From Clitoria ternatea (Eukaryota > Streptophyta > Magnoliopsida > Fabales > Fabaceae), in the NCBI GenBank assembly GCA_037962975.1, contig CM075669.1:186442501-186506500 (forward strand): 64,000 nucleotides of DNA, given 5' to 3'. Below are positions 1 through 11,691 of this stretch, in pieces (position 1 is the stretch's first letter; the number at the start of each line of letters is the position of its first letter). The notes below the pieces were generated by a model that saw only the letters and a list, made by a program, of their open reading frames with translations, was not told where the DNA came from and ran no database searches. Position numbers and translations under genes: made by a program.

Positions 1-1596
1 AGAAAGCACTTGGGTCTTGGCTCTTGGCTCTTGCATTTCTTTTCATAAAAGTTAAAATGACATAGCAAGAAACAAGAGTATGAAGACTGAAGTTTGAAGC
101 AACATCGTTGTGGGTAGTGACTAACGGGTTTAGGTCTTTCAAAATTATATGAATAGGCCTTTGAAATGATACATTCGGTTGGATTGGTGAGTTATAATTA
201 TTTTATTTGAATTTGACCTTTTTACCCGTTTTAATCCGATTTTTATGTTTTCTTATCTGAATCTAAAGTTAATCTAACCAGATCTTATAGATTGCTTCAG
301 ACTACTTGATCCGGTTTGGGTTTTTCAAATTTGATGAATCCTAACAGTGTTTGTGGTTTCAAAAAGCAATTTTCTATATAAAACCTAAATAAATACACAT
401 CACTAATTTATTTTGATAAGTTGTTAAAGGTTTCAAGACCTTCAATTAGTCGAGGGTATGGTCGTGAGAAAAACTCAAGTTTGAATTCATGGCCCTAATG
501 GATCCGGAAAATAAAATAATATGACAGGTTATCCCCTGCCGTACGTAGATACATTAGACCCGTACATACATTAGAGAAGGAGAAAAGTATCATACTAGAA
601 AATTCAAATCGTAATAATAATAATATTAAAGGGGAGGGTCACGATCTTCTAGTTGGTTTAAGTACGTGCGCGCAAATTCTAGTCTAGATAGGACAACCAA
701 TACTAATTTTAATTTTATCTAGTAGCGTGGCAGGAATTAATTTTAACCTTATAAAACAAATAACTATATATTTATAATTATCGAAAATAGTTTAATCAAT
801 TCTACTTATAATTTAAAAAATGTAATTCCTTTTGGTTTATGTCGAAACTTAATTTGTAAAATGAAACTTTCACGAATATTTTATTATTGAAAATAAACTT
901 TACCAATATTCATAATCATGTGATATTATATATTATGAAGGTTTTTTCTGTTGAGTAGGAAATAAAGAAAGAAACCAACTACTACATCTACACAATACCC
1001 TTTAATATTATCAAAACAAAATATCTTTCTTTTTGCAACTTCTTTAATTAATGATTAAACTTTAACCTAAAAAAGATACTTTTGTTATGATAATGTAAAA
1101 ATGTGTTTTTGTAAAAAAATGATTTAGTTAATAAAATTAAAAAAATAATTAAAAAATCACATATAAATTACATGTTTATTAAGTGACTAACAATTTGTTA
1201 TCTACAAATAGGTGTTTATGAAATAAATATTAAAAAATTAGAGAAGACTCATATTATTTAAGAAAGGCATGCATGTAATTAACACTAATTTCACATGAGG
1301 TTAGTCTAATTATCCTAATAAAATAATAACTTATTTTTATATTAAATATATAGTATATTGTGTATGTTAAAATAAAATACAATACAAAGTATTTATTATT
1401 TTTAAATTACATGAATTTTGTAAATTTGATTTACTTTATAACAATACTATCTCTAAAACAAATCTCCCTAAAGCTTGTCGTTATTCCTGACTTATGGACA
1501 GTCTAGCCATCTAGAGCGTACGTACTTGTTTTACTTTTGGAAAGCCTACGACGATTTCAAATTAAACAAACTATACACACAATTTTCAATTTTGAT

Positions 1597-1600
<4 letters not shown>
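1..1600. other. AT-rich intergenic DNA upstream of the inhibitor gene
   Basis: No open reading frame of note and no RNA gene was recognised here. The stretch is AT-rich with short homopolymer runs. A CATGCATG (RY-like) core lies near 1268-1275, about 610 bases before the inhibitor start; RY cores are known in seed-expressed promoters, but a single copy at this distance is weak evidence. Confidence 0.6.

Positions 1601-1646
<46 letters not shown>
1601..1646. repeat. (TA)n microsatellite
   Basis: An uninterrupted run of TA dinucleotides, followed by a short CATATATA tail. It lies about 240 bases before the inhibitor start codon, so length changes could alter promoter spacing. Confidence 0.95.
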
Positions 1647-1652
<6 letters not shown>

Positions 1653-1827
1653 TACAAACTATATTGAAATCTGAAAGCTTATCCTTGACATGTAACGTAA
1701 CCATAACATACAGCAAGCAGCATCACAGCCTTAAGGTACAAGCAAGAGTTAATTAGATAAGTCAAAGTTGGACTTTTATGGAACTCAGGAACCAACCACT
1801 TTTGTTGACAGCATGCCACCCAAATCC

Positions 1828-1835
1828 TATAAATA
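1828..1835 (+). promoter_or_regulatory. TATA box of the Kunitz inhibitor gene
   Basis: TATAAATA lies 47 bases before the ATG at 1883. This implies a transcript start near 1858-1865 and a 5' leader of only about 20-25 bases. The in-frame TTG at 1853 would then lie at or before the transcript start, which supports the ATG at 1883 as the real start. Confidence 0.8.
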
Positions 1836-1882
1836 CCTAGCCTTTGCTTTAGTTGAGTCACATAAAACAATTAATATCAACC

Positions 1883-2509
1883 ATGTCTATTAGATTGATT
1901 GGGACCCTTACCCTTGCCGTGTGGCTTTTCATGGCCACAACATCAGTAGCACAATCAAGCAATAACCCGTACGTTCTTGACACAAAGGGTGAGCACCTTG
2001 AGAGCGATGAAGAGTATTTCATAAGGCCAGCAATAACAGACAACGGAGGACGTTTCACTTTGATAGACAGAAACGGGTGCCCTTTGAATGTTGGTCTTGA
2101 AAACACCGACACACCACAGGGATACCCTGTGAAATTCACTCCTCTGGCTAACAATGGTGATGATGATGATGATGAAGTGAGGGTGAACAGGGACCTGAAA
2201 GTGACGTTCCAGGCTTCATCGACGTGCGTGCAATCCACGGAGTGGAAGTTGGGTGAGAACGACACGAGGAGTGGGAGGAGGCTCATTGTGACCGGAAGGG
2301 ACAACGGAATCGGATCAGCAGGTAACTATTTCAGAATTGTGGGAACACAAAACGCACGAGTTTATAATATTGAGTGGTGTCCCACGGAGGCGTGTCCCAC
2401 GTGCCGATTTATCTGTGGGACTGCCGGCACTTTGCATGAGGATGGGAAGATTTTGTTGGCCTTGGATGCTAGTGCTCTCCCTGTTGAGTTTCACAAAAAG
2501 GATGATTGA
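1883..2509 (+). CDS. Kunitz (STI/miraculin-like) protease inhibitor, intact
   Basis: This 208-residue protein belongs to the Kunitz/STI family, secreted or vacuolar beta-trefoil proteins that block serine proteases in seeds and wounded tissue. Residues 1-23 form a typical signal peptide ending in SVAQ. The Kunitz signature starts at V31 (VLDTKGEHL). There are six cysteines (66, 115, 166, 171, 174, 178): C66 and C115 match the first conserved disulfide, and the CPTEACPTC cluster supplies the second plus an extra pair as in miraculin-like members. The gene is intronless, as usual for the family, and the length is normal. The start is the ATG at 1883 in an AACC context behind a good TATA box. 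Odd feature: a run of five Asp at 93-97, encoded by a GAT repeat, just after the segment aligned with the inhibitory loop. Target protease and P1 residue cannot be fixed from the sequence. It is the only intact conventional gene in the window. Confidence 0.93.
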   Translation: MSIRLIGTLTLAVWLFMATTSVAQSSNNPYVLDTKGEHLESDEEYFIRPAITDNGGRFTLIDRNGCPLNVGLENTDTPQGYPVKFTPLANNGDDDDDEVRVNRDLKVTFQASSTCVQSTEWKLGENDTRSGRRLIVTGRDNGIGSAGNYFRIVGTQNARVYNIEWCPTEACPTCRFICGTAGTLHEDGKILLALDASALPVEFHKKDD

Positions 2510-3559
2510 TTAATTCATTTCCCTTTTACACTTGTATTTGCTAATTATAATTCTGCTCAATAATCTGCATCTGCGTACTATCATATAATACTTGTATTCA
2601 ATATTCTGTTCCTGCATGCAGATTTTTAATTTGATGAATGAAGCTCCAGAGAGTTCCCTGTACCCGTGTGCTATATATACAATAATTGAAATTAATATTA
2701 ATGTAATCTTCCTGAGTCTAATATAATTTTTAATTACTTTTTTCAATATTTTATTTATTATCTTTTGTAAGATACACATACATGTAAAAAACCGTGGAAC
2801 AAGTTTTTTAAGTCAATTTTCCACCTTTCCAGCATATTGCTTTTGAACTATCTTCCTGTTATAGCTTCGAAATTTTAAAATATGTAAAATGAAGAAGTTA
2901 ATGTGATTTTTAAACTTTGATAAAACAATTAATCTAACCTAATTAAGAATTATTATTGTTATTATTATCAATTGGTAATAAATTTATTGTATACCTCTAC
3001 CTGTGGAGGGTACCTTTCTTACATGCTCTGAGAGTATATATATATTGAGACTTATAGTTTAGGTGTCCGTTTAGTTTATAATTGGAGAAATGAAATTATG
3101 AAAATAAAAAAAATTTAAAAATTAATATTGATTCTTTACATCGTTCGAGACAATTAAAACTATATTTGATTGTAAAATCATTTTTTTAGATTGATTAACC
3201 ACACGTAACCTAAATTACGGATACTAATGTTAACATGACTTGTGAGCTATGACATATGCAGCTGTTGCACAATACATGTTAGATAAATGGCAAAATTAGA
3301 ACCTCAAGGTTAAGTTTGGTTCTGATATTTGTTTTAACTCGAATTGGTTTTATATGTTTTTTAAGTTTGTTCATTCTAATCTTTTCCATCAAAATATTTA
3401 CCCTAGTAAAAAAAAAACTTATGTCCATTATTGCTAGCAACTAATTTTGCAAAATATTGACCCGTGTCAAAAAATTGCAATATGTAAATTCCACCTCACT
3501 TATATTTTTAGAAAACAAATTAAAAAATATTAAATGATGAAAACTAAAAAACAAACAAA
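2510..3559. other. 3' flank and AT-rich intergenic DNA
   Basis: The inhibitor stop codon is followed by AT-rich sequence with AATAAT-type poly(A) signals near 2560. Beyond it lies featureless AT-rich DNA, with no credible coding region on either strand. Confidence 0.55.
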
Positions 3560-4170
3560 AAATATTGGTTCCTAACCCTAACCTCTTCTGTATCTCTTTC
3601 CCCGTCTTTCTTTCCCCCATCTCTATTCCGCTATAGTCTCCCTCGGCTACTGCGGCTAGTACAAGCTCAAGGTTGTCACCTTCGTGGGGCCAATAGGTGC
3701 CTTCAACTTTGCATTCTTGAACAAAACCCTCACCTTTGACGCACCAACACCTACAAAACCGCGCAAGAAAAGATTCACACCCCAGCTTCCCTTGCCGCAT
3801 AAGAAAAGAATGTCACACCGGTCTTCAAAACCTCTTGGAATTTGGATCTGCTATGTCCGAAGTCCATGGGCTCGCTTTGAGCTTTGAGGAAGAGCAGGAC
3901 CAGACCGGTCTTGGGCTCTGTGGAAGAGCAGGAATAGGCCCACCTTTGAGGTTATCTATGATGTTTTCTACTTGCTCGAAGACACCTTCCTCTGCATCCA
4001 TTGAACTCGATGTTGTGGCACTGGTGTAAGGCAACAACATGGTGCGGGGGGACGAAGTCAAAAGGGCGTGGTGGGGGTAGATTCAGCGAGCAAGAACGAA
4101 GAGAAAGGTGAAAAGGCGACAAATCTGGGTTAAAAGATGAAGTTCTAAGTTTTGAGCCTTGGGTTTAAGA
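3560..4170. other. GC-richer block with broken short ORFs, unidentified
   Basis: Base composition rises sharply compared with both flanks. Several overlapping 60-120 codon frames exist on both strands, but none has a recognised domain and all are interrupted. The left end reads like a 5' leader (CCTAACCCTAACC, then pyrimidine-rich). It could be a decayed gene fragment or the cargo of a non-autonomous transposon. No terminal repeats were found, so it is left unnamed. Confidence 0.3.
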
Positions 4171-4362
4171 TCTGGAGAATGTACATTCATAGTTTCTATT
4201 TCACATTTGAGATTGTTCAGTTAATTCAATAGTGGGTCTTGTTTTGTTCTATGGATTAAGTTTATTAATTTGTTCAATACCGAGTGTTGGTAGATTTGTT
4301 GAGATTGTTTTGTTTATTGAATATTTGTTTGTGACAAATTTTAATTTTAACGGTCACTAATT

Positions 4363-5032
4363 AATATATATATATATATATATATTATATTATATTATAT
4401 ATTAGGTTGTGTCAACAATGATATAACATTGATTAAAATAAACTAATTTAAAAAACGGGCTCTTTTGACTCATTTGGGTTTCTTTTTTAAAAAATTATGG
4501 TTTTAGGCCTGTTGAGAAATTATTTGTCGGATGAATTTGACCACAGAAATCAAACCTGTCACCCATAAGTCATGATTTAATATCACAACCATTAGGACAA
4601 CTGATTCTTTAAATTAAATAAAAAATACTATTAAATATAATATTTTCTATTCTTATATATATATATATATACATACATACATAAAATAAAAAAAACTTAG
4701 AATATATATATATATATATAACACGTTAATATTACATATATTAAAATATATAATTTATAAATTAAATATATACTTATAATATTTTAATATATATATATAA
4801 AAATAAATAATTTATATACATTAACCTTAATATATATCATATTTACATCAATGTTAATTTATATATTAACATTAAATATATATTATAAAATATATTAATA
4901 TATATTCTATTAACATTAATATATATTATAATAGAATATATATTTTAATATATATTAACATTAATGTATTATCATAGAATATATATTAATATATATTAAC
5001 ATTAATAGAATATATATTAATAGAATTGAATT
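4363..5032. repeat. AT-only block with TA microsatellites and degenerate tandem repeat
   Basis: (TA)n runs at about 4363-4402, 4657-4671 and 4703-4720 are followed, from about 4740, by a degenerate repetition of TATATTAACATTAATA-type units. The unit is imperfect and I cannot define a clean period. Such DNA is prone to slippage and strand opening. Confidence 0.7.
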
Positions 5033-5036
5033 GGTC

Positions 5037-5868
5037 TGATCCGGGGTGTAAGATCCGGTGTGAGACCAGCTACAAAAGTCAGCTATAAAGAGTATTTTTT
5101 ATACCGGTACAAAGGGTATCCGGTATTGGTATCCGATATCTCAGTGGGAGAAACCGGTCTTGCAGTCCTAGAGATCCTTAACACCAAGCTTTCGCATTGA
5201 GTGGGGGCGAAAGGTGGTGCAACCTATAAAGATTCTCCGACGCTCAAGTCAGCAACAAATATATGGATTCAAGTTTAGAAAACTCGAGCAATAAAACAGT
5301 ATATAGAGAATATGAACAACCTGACCTTTCTGCGTATGAGAATTGACTATTTATAGGTGAGCATGAAGAATGAATCGTCAGGTGCAGTTGGGGCCAGGGG
5401 ACAGATAGTACACTCGACAATGTACGATTCTGCCACTCGACGCGGGAGGAACCGCGTCTCCTGTGAACGTCCCCTGGCAGCTATACCCTGTACTTTCTGT
5501 CGGATGACGTAGATGCTTTCCGGTGTGTGAGGTGTTTACCTGAACATACTGGTATAGGGAGAGCGCCTGATACAGGGTTTACAGTCTGGAGGTCTACCTA
5601 CAACGTCGGTAGCACAGTGAGGACGAATGAAATTACATCCTTGTCCTGGTACCGATATCGAGATCGGATAATTTGCACCCTAGCTTGTGTGAGGGACTAA
5701 TAGAATTGCTCATATAAGCTAAGTTGTCTTCTTACGGATGTTGATACCGGTTAAGAGTCTGAAGTCCCCATCTGATGGGTATGGATACCAGACCAAGAAA
5801 CCTGCTTCAGACAGTATTTTGCCCTGTGAGAGAATCCCAAGAGTTTTTAAAATTTGTAACCCTTCTCA
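5037..5868 (-). repeat. probable 3' LTR of minus-strand Tat-type element A/H
   Basis: Read on the minus strand this block has an LTR-like promoter order: TATAAATAG at about 5356-5348, then a leader, then a GC-richer tail. It begins and ends with TG and CA (5037, 5868). It lies just outside the start of the extra gene, where the 3' LTR is expected in Tat elements with an antisense gene. The partner LTR is not in the window because the element is interrupted at 45970 and its right part lies beyond the edge, so both edges are approximate and no target-site duplication can be shown. Confidence 0.45.
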
Positions 5869-6468
5869 TTTAAGTTTTGTAACCTCCATGCCTTGAGACA
5901 CCACCAATGATGAGTAATTACTGCCAGCTACACGTGAGTAATGTTGGTTATAGTTACGAGAATAGTCAATCGTCGCGAGTATGGATAATGGGCCTAAAAT
6001 TTGAATTTTGGGCCTATTCAATTCTTCCTTTATGCCAAAAGACACGATTTTCACACTCATTGCTCTAGAACGACGCCGTCGTTTAGGCCTTGAAGAGTTA
6101 CGTTTTCTGACAAACGACATCTTCCTGACTAGTGGTTGTGCCCCCTCTATACCTATAAAAGGGGACTTAGCATTTTCTGGAAACCATACTTGCTTCCTAA
6201 CTTGATAAAACTCTGCCAAAATTTTCTTCTGAGAGAACTGCTGCTGTGACTTTCCTGTGAAATCACTTCTTCTTCCACCAACTCCACAGCTTCTTTTAGG
6301 TAACCATATTTCTCCCCTTTCTTCGTTTCTTGCTTCTGCATTTTCACGATCCACCATGCGCCTAGGCAAGGTCACGTTAGTCCTTCGAACAAGGGGAAAA
6401 CAAACCCTTATGGGCCCTTTGGCTACCATGGTTGAAGGATTCCTGCGAGTCCTTTTGGATCCTGGCTA
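5869..6468 (+). other. promoter and leader region of the A/H extra gene
   Basis: Between the putative LTR and the extra gene lies a promoter-like stretch on the plus strand: ACGACGCCGTCGTTT at about 6070-6085, a TATA box at 6154-6161, then a pyrimidine-rich leader containing TTTTAG followed by GTAACC (possible splice donor, 6300-6301). Short frames here have no recognised domain. Confidence 0.45.
6154..6161 (+). promoter_or_regulatory. TATA box upstream of the A/H extra gene
   Basis: TATAAAAG in the context CCTATAAAAGGGG lies about 310 bases before the reading frame at 6469 and points in the same direction. The gene is antisense to the element's pol, so a promoter of its own would be needed. 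Confidence 0.55.
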
Positions 6469-8133
6469 GTGGCTAGGCCTCACCCTGAGTCTTCCTCTAG
6501 TTCAGGGGCTAGTGACTCCTCTGATAGTGAAGTGAGTGCGGAGTGTTACCTTTTTGACGACATCGCTTTTTATCACAGTGCTAACGTCTTCCACTACGCT
6601 CAAGACGAGATGGACATCGAAGGCTCCAGAAGAGTCTCGGTTCTGAGGAACATCGAGGGGTGTGTGAATGTGGTAGCACACCGGCTGAACTGGGAAGTTT
6701 TAAACGAGAAATATCCATACAGCTGGGTTGAGGAAGAGTAGTCTCTCGACACGCTAAGGAGAATGAAGGGCTGATCTCCCCGCACTTTAGAGTCTTTGCT
6801 GAAGAAAGGCTAAGGGAAAGATTCCTGGGGCTAGCGCCCTGCTCAGGATAGGATCTGTCACCGTGTACCAGACAACTGGTCTATGTACATGTACGACTTC
6901 ATCTTCCAATACCTGGGAGTCCGCTTTCCACTCATCAATTTTAAGATGGGCATCCTACGGTTCCTAGACTGCGTCCCTACACAAGTGCACCCTAACGGAT
7001 GGAGCCTCATCCGCTTTGGAGGTGCTTGAGGAGCATTTCCTCTTCAAACCCACTATGGCAATGCTTTTTTATTATTTCCAAGTGATCCGCCATGTTAACA
7101 AGAAGGGCGGTCTTGCATTCACCACGCTCCCATGTGACTCCAAGCTAATCAACTTCAAGTCCTTCACTGATTCTGCCAAGATAGATGGTAGATCCTTTAA
7201 ACAATATTATACGCTGATCCAGATTCAACCGAATAAACTGGTCTTTTGGCGCAACAAAGAAGGCATCCTCAAATTCCCCACCAGTTGGACCTGTGAGCAT
7301 TTCTTGCTCATCATCCAGGCTTCCTTACAAATGAGAGTGAACTCTCACCCCACTCCATTGAAGTTCTAAGTGCCTTGAGGACGTACACTGTCGAGGTTGG
7401 GGAATTTTCCTGCAAGCGCCTTCTGGGGTCGAATTTTATCAAAAATAAGTATTTGAGTAATGAACTGCGTTTTACTCTTTTGCTGATAAAATTTGATATT
7501 TGTTGTGTTTAACATTAACGTTTACTTTCTTTCTTATGCAGAGGAAATAGAGGAATCTTGCTCGGCCATGAACTCCTTAAAATCCATGTTAGCTGAAGAT
7601 GATTTTTCTTCTGAGGAAAACAACATCCAACCAAAAATCAATGCCACTAAAGCCTTAGTTGAAACCATCTCCCACACCTCTGCTGCGAGTGGGGAGATTC
7701 CTCTACTCGATACCCCGGAGGAAACTGACTCTCACCAGGAAGAGCCAGAAAAAAAGGACAAAAAGAGAGGGAGGTTAGCCAAAGAAGTCGAAGCTCGAAA
7801 ACCTCCTCTACTGTGCCTGTGAAAAAAAGAAGACATTGCCTGAGGCTGATACATTCAGCAAGGCTCCGAAGAAGAGGGTGGTGACAACCCCTGAGCCTTC
7901 TTCTGGGTCAAGACCTGATGTTGGCCCAACCATGACGACCCTTTAGTTTTTCCCATCTACGGGTGAGGTCGGATCCACCCAACACCTCTTTCCTTTCCCC
8001 ATACCTAGTCTATGAGGGCCTGATGCCTGCTGCACTTCCGCCTCCTCTGTACAAACTTCGCCCCACTCTGGAGGTGTCTAAAATAAAGGATGCGTACGAG
8101 GCTAGAAGATGGCAATTGGCTGAGCTATCAGAC
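6469..8133 (+). pseudogene. extra antisense gene of Tat element A/H, N-terminal part (putative gypsy-type transposon domain)
   Basis: The product matches the plant family usually annotated as 'putative gypsy type transposon' (Transposase_28-like), encoded beside Tat/Ogre retrotransposons. A Ser/Asp-rich N-terminus (about 6469-6740) is followed, across frameshifts, by the conserved core at about 6850-7440 (motifs such as VPDNWSMYMYDFIF and FFRVL-like helices, then QVIRHVNKKGG and RSFKQYYTLIQ), then a charged Lys/Glu-rich linker. The first codon is GTG at 6469 where family members start ATG-Ala-Arg, so the start has probably been lost. A good splice acceptor (TTCTTATGCAG, ending 7541) suggests an intron whose donor is near 7450-7480. 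At least three frame changes break the gene. It is cut at 8133 by element B and resumes at 40897. Its molecular role is not established in the family. Confidence 0.7.
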
Positions 8134-8255
8134 TATTATTCCTCAAATTTATAATAAATTTCTTAATAAAAATGTGTCAAAAATAATAAAAATTAGTTTA
8201 ATTTTTAAGAAATTTAGGTTTTAATTGTAATAAATGGAAGTTTTTGGAAATTATC
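8134..8255 (+). repeat. 5' LTR of element B, first piece
   Basis: Nearly identical to 34534-34656 of the 3' LTR. Interrupted at 8255/8256 by element C and continued at 17588. The terminal TG of the LTR has become TA here. Confidence 0.85.
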
Positions 8256-10587
8256 TGTAACATCCCTGATGTTTTAATGAGAATTATAAGAAATGGGAAA
8301 TGATTAGCAAATGTTTTAGAAGTTTTATTTAATATTTGTTCTGTCTTAGCCAAAGATAAGAAAGCCGGTGTCGAGGTCGGTATCTGAAGCGCGAGCAGGC
8401 GGAGTTAAAGATTGGGAGTGTAAGAGGAGAGCGGACATGGCCAGGAGGTTTGGTCCGAACCGTTGTGAGGAGAGCGCCTCACACGGAGTCATAGCCCGGA
8501 TTAACCTCATAATGACTAAAACAACGGATGTAGGTAACCAAGAGGTGAGCGGATGAGGTATCCGATCTCTCAGGTTGTAGCTCGGATTTCCGAGGTATGA
8601 ACACTAAGTTAGGACGTCGGGGGCCGATATTTATATTGGGCCTATACTCTTGCGAAGTATTAGAGAATTGTGAATAATTAAACGTTGAGGGAATAAATAC
8701 GTGTAATTGATTTGATAACTATACAATAGTTTAATATAGTGAAATTGATTAAATTTAGTAAGAATACAAATAAAATAAAGGAAAAGACGATCTTGCCCAT
8801 GAGCTATATATATAAGGAAATTCTCTTCCTTCCCTCTTCATTATTTACAAGTCACCTTTGCTGTTGGTCTGTTCCTTCACTTTCGTTTTTCTCCTCTCTT
8901 AACGCTGAGTTGCATGCGCTGGAGAGGGACTCCATTTGTGTCCAAACTTTAATTTATTCCCATTCCTGTGATCGAGGCTTCAAGGTGAGTCTACTGATCT
9001 ATTCCAATTGTGATTCCCTTATTCCTTTTATTCTTTAGCGGTTTAAAGCCATGCATGGCTATATTCGTGGCTGTTCTCCACTCCTCTGGTGAGTGTGAGC
9101 CCAAATGCTGTCCATGAACTAAGGACGTTGAAGTGACGAGCTGTACTTTATGATCCGTAGGTAGTAGGCTAAGCAACGGAAGACTGAGTGACGGAGTTGA
9201 GACTGCGAAACCAGTGCTCAGAGGAAGGAATCGACACAGAGAACAGATCATCGAAGCGTGGAAACAAAGTAAGGGGGGTGTTCGGGTTATAATTAATTAG
9301 AATAGGACTTGCTTCTTAAATAGGTCATTGAAGTAACGTAAACCAGTTAAGGAAAATGTTGCTAAACGTAGTTGTGTGTTTATGCTTGTGCATATGTGAC
9401 TGAGTACATTAATTGGTGGAGGATCGGGTGTGGATGAGTTTATCATGTATGATCTTGTGATATCTAATGTGAAATGATCAGTATTATGTGACGTCGGGTT
9501 AGCAAGCAGGCTACCCGAGTGATGAGGAATTGATATTATTATGTGAAAGGTAAACTGTTGAATGATTATGTGGTATGGGATGGCCGACGGTATATGATAG
9601 CCCCTCATTTCCGGCTCCCGTGGTTTTTGTGCCCAGTTGAGCTACCCAGTGGTCAAGTAGGACCCAGTGGTCGAGGTGGAGAGTCAAGCAGGACTCGGTG
9701 AACCAAGCAGGGTTCACGGGGTGTCAAGTAGGACCCCCAGCTGAAGGCCAATTCTTTAGTATCCGGATACTAGGAGTCAGATTGTATGAGAGTCAGTTGT
9801 GATCGTGATGAATGTGATGGAATTGTGTAGATGGTTTAATATAGTTACTGTATGTAATACACTATGTTTCGGTATGCTTATTTACAAGTGATGTTTGATG
9901 TGTATGTATCAATATGCATGTATAGTGTTAAATTCCGTTCTACATTAATTATAATGCCAAACACTCACCCTTGCATTTTTTTTTAGTAACCAGTGACAGG
10001 GAGGGGGAAGGAGCCATGGAGCCGCGCCAAGGGGGAGAACGGTGCCAGGGTCCGAGTGACTTCGAGTGACTCTTTATAGAGTCATATGTGTGTATAAAAA
10101 CTTCTTAGTATAATTATTAGTTGTGTTTAATTAAGACCGGATCAGATGTAAACCTATATTTTAAAATATATCACTGTTATTTGCATATGTTTTCATGGTA
10201 ACTCTTTGGGGTTCACAGAACCATTTTTAGAGTGAAATTTGGGAGTCCGGTTGCATGTTTTGTTTAATCCGATGTGTGAAAGGTATTCGCTCAAGTGAAT
10301 AGAACCTCGTTTAAGTGAGAGTCCGGAATCTCGCTTAGACGAGTAGGGGCCTCGCTCAAGCGAGAAGCCCTGATTCCCTTTCTCACATCCGTTGTGTTTA
10401 AATTAACATGCTTTTCTGTTCTAGACCTTATTTAATTAATCTAACTGGGACTGCTGTCACTTAAATACGTCAGTAAAAATCAATGCTTTTTCACTAAATA
10501 TCGATTAATTCTCAAGAAAAGGAAAAATTTATCGTAAGAGGTAATTGTTTGAATAAAAATAAATGCAAAATAACCTAGGATATTACA
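8256..10587 (+). repeat. 5' LTR of element C (2332 bp)
   Basis: Almost identical to 15258-17587. Manual comparison finds about two dozen substitutions, nearly all transitions, plus two small length differences, so about 1% divergence. TATA box TATATATATAAG at about 8805-8815, giving an unusually long transcribed leader. Near its right end (10288, 10308, 10332, 10353) are four copies of a CGCTCAAGCG-like near-palindrome spaced 20, 24 and 21 bases. Short reading frames inside the LTR are repeated in both copies and are not genes. Confidence 0.95.
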
Positions 10588-10589
10588 CT

Positions 10590-10601
10590 TGGTATCAGAG
10601 C
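10590..10601 (+). other. primer binding site of element C (initiator tRNA-Met)
   Basis: TGGTATCAGAGC, two bases after the 5' LTR end, is complementary to the 3' end of plant initiator tRNA-Met, the usual primer of Tekay elements. Confidence 0.92.
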
Positions 10602-10816
10602 GGTTCTTTCTAGAGCCGGTGTGTGGGCCGATCTAGTGATTGTGATAGTTTTATGAAAGTTGATTGTATTTTGTTGTGTTGAGATTATGTGTGGTCTGGC
10701 ATCGTTCCCTTGGCACTCCACTGGCGTAGTATTCTATGAATATAAGTTAAGTTTACGATCCCCTGACTGATCTTGGTTATTAATGGTGATGTGTTTGCTC
10801 ATTGTAGAATTACTAA

Positions 10817-11691
10817 ATGGCCGGAGAGACTAGTTCTGGGGGAAGAGATGATTTCTTCTCTAGATTTACTCAGCTGATGAGTAGGACCGAGTCTGGTCCC
10901 ACTCTGGATAAATTCCTGAAAAGGAATCCTCCGACTTACAAAGGGGGACACGATTATGACGGGGCATATATATGGATCAGGGATATCGAGCAGGTTTTTG
11001 AATATTTTGAGTGCTCTGAAGAGCAAAAGGTTTTATTTGCTACTTACCAACTAAAAGATGAGGCTAGAGTATGGTGGTCCCGAGTGAAGGTGCAGATGAA
11101 CGCAGCCAATGAGCCGTTGGTATGGGGGAATTTTCGAAGGAGGTTCCTTGTTAAATACTTCCCGGACAACTACAAAATCCGGAAAGAAATGGAATTCCTG
11201 AAGTTAGAGCAAGACCGGATGTCTGTAGCTGAGTACACCAGCAAGTTTGACGAGCTGTGTGATTTTTACCACCCTTTCTCGTTAGAAGGGACTGAAGGTA
11301 GCAAGTGCGCCAAATACGAAGCTGGACTACGGATTGAGCTCCGTAGTGTAATCGTACCGATGGAGATTAGGGACTACCCAACCCTGGTGAACAAGGCAAG
11401 ACTGACTGAAGAGGTGCAGTTACAAAGGACGTCCCAGCCAAGAGATAAAAAGCCACTGAAGGCAAAAGGATTCAATTTCAAGAGGATGAGTCAATTCTTC
11501 CGGGGTGGCAAGTCTTATGCTACCTCCTCATCCTCCTCTGGTCGGGGTTCCACTGGTCGATCAGGTAATCCCCCTGGGAATCGTACATGCTACAATTGTG
11601 GTCAGGAAGGACACATTGCTAAGCTAATCAGATTGTGTGCTTCCAGTGCGGACAACCAGGGCACCTCAGGCCCGATTGCCCTCAGAGGTAG
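10817..11691 (+). pseudogene. element C gag (capsid and nucleocapsid), frameshifted
   Basis: From the ATG at 10817, residues 1-230 match plant retrotransposon gag (FxxRFLVKYFPD, MSVAEYTSKFDELC). A Ser-rich stretch leads to the first zinc knuckle CYNCGQEGH at about 11589-11616. The last Cys of this knuckle is lost through a small deletion near 11618-11634, which also shifts the frame. A second knuckle, CFQCGQPGHLRPDC (11638-11679), is read in the pol frame. A TAG follows at 11689-11691 where the family has Gln. Gag would form the particle shell and bind the RNA. Gag and pol were one frame before damage, as usual in this clade. Confidence 0.88.

Noticed and set aside
1853..1882. Upstream in-frame extension of the Kunitz gene from TTG
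   Set aside because: TTG is not a usual plant start, it lies at or before the expected transcript start, and the signal peptide begins cleanly at the ATG at 1883.
1858..2304. 148-codon frame on the strand opposite the Kunitz gene
   Set aside because: A shadow of the real gene; no domain, and its His/Ser/Leu pattern mirrors the coding strand.
3441..4061. A gene in the GC-richer block
   Set aside because: Frames are short, overlapping on both strands and without any recognised domain.
8129..8133. Target-site duplication for element B
   Set aside because: The flanking pentamers cagac and gtatt do not match; damage at the left LTR end makes the exact border uncertain.
8368..9717. Short frames in the LTR of C, repeated at 15370-16718
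   Set aside because: They occur in both LTR copies, carry no domain and lie in untranslated sequence.
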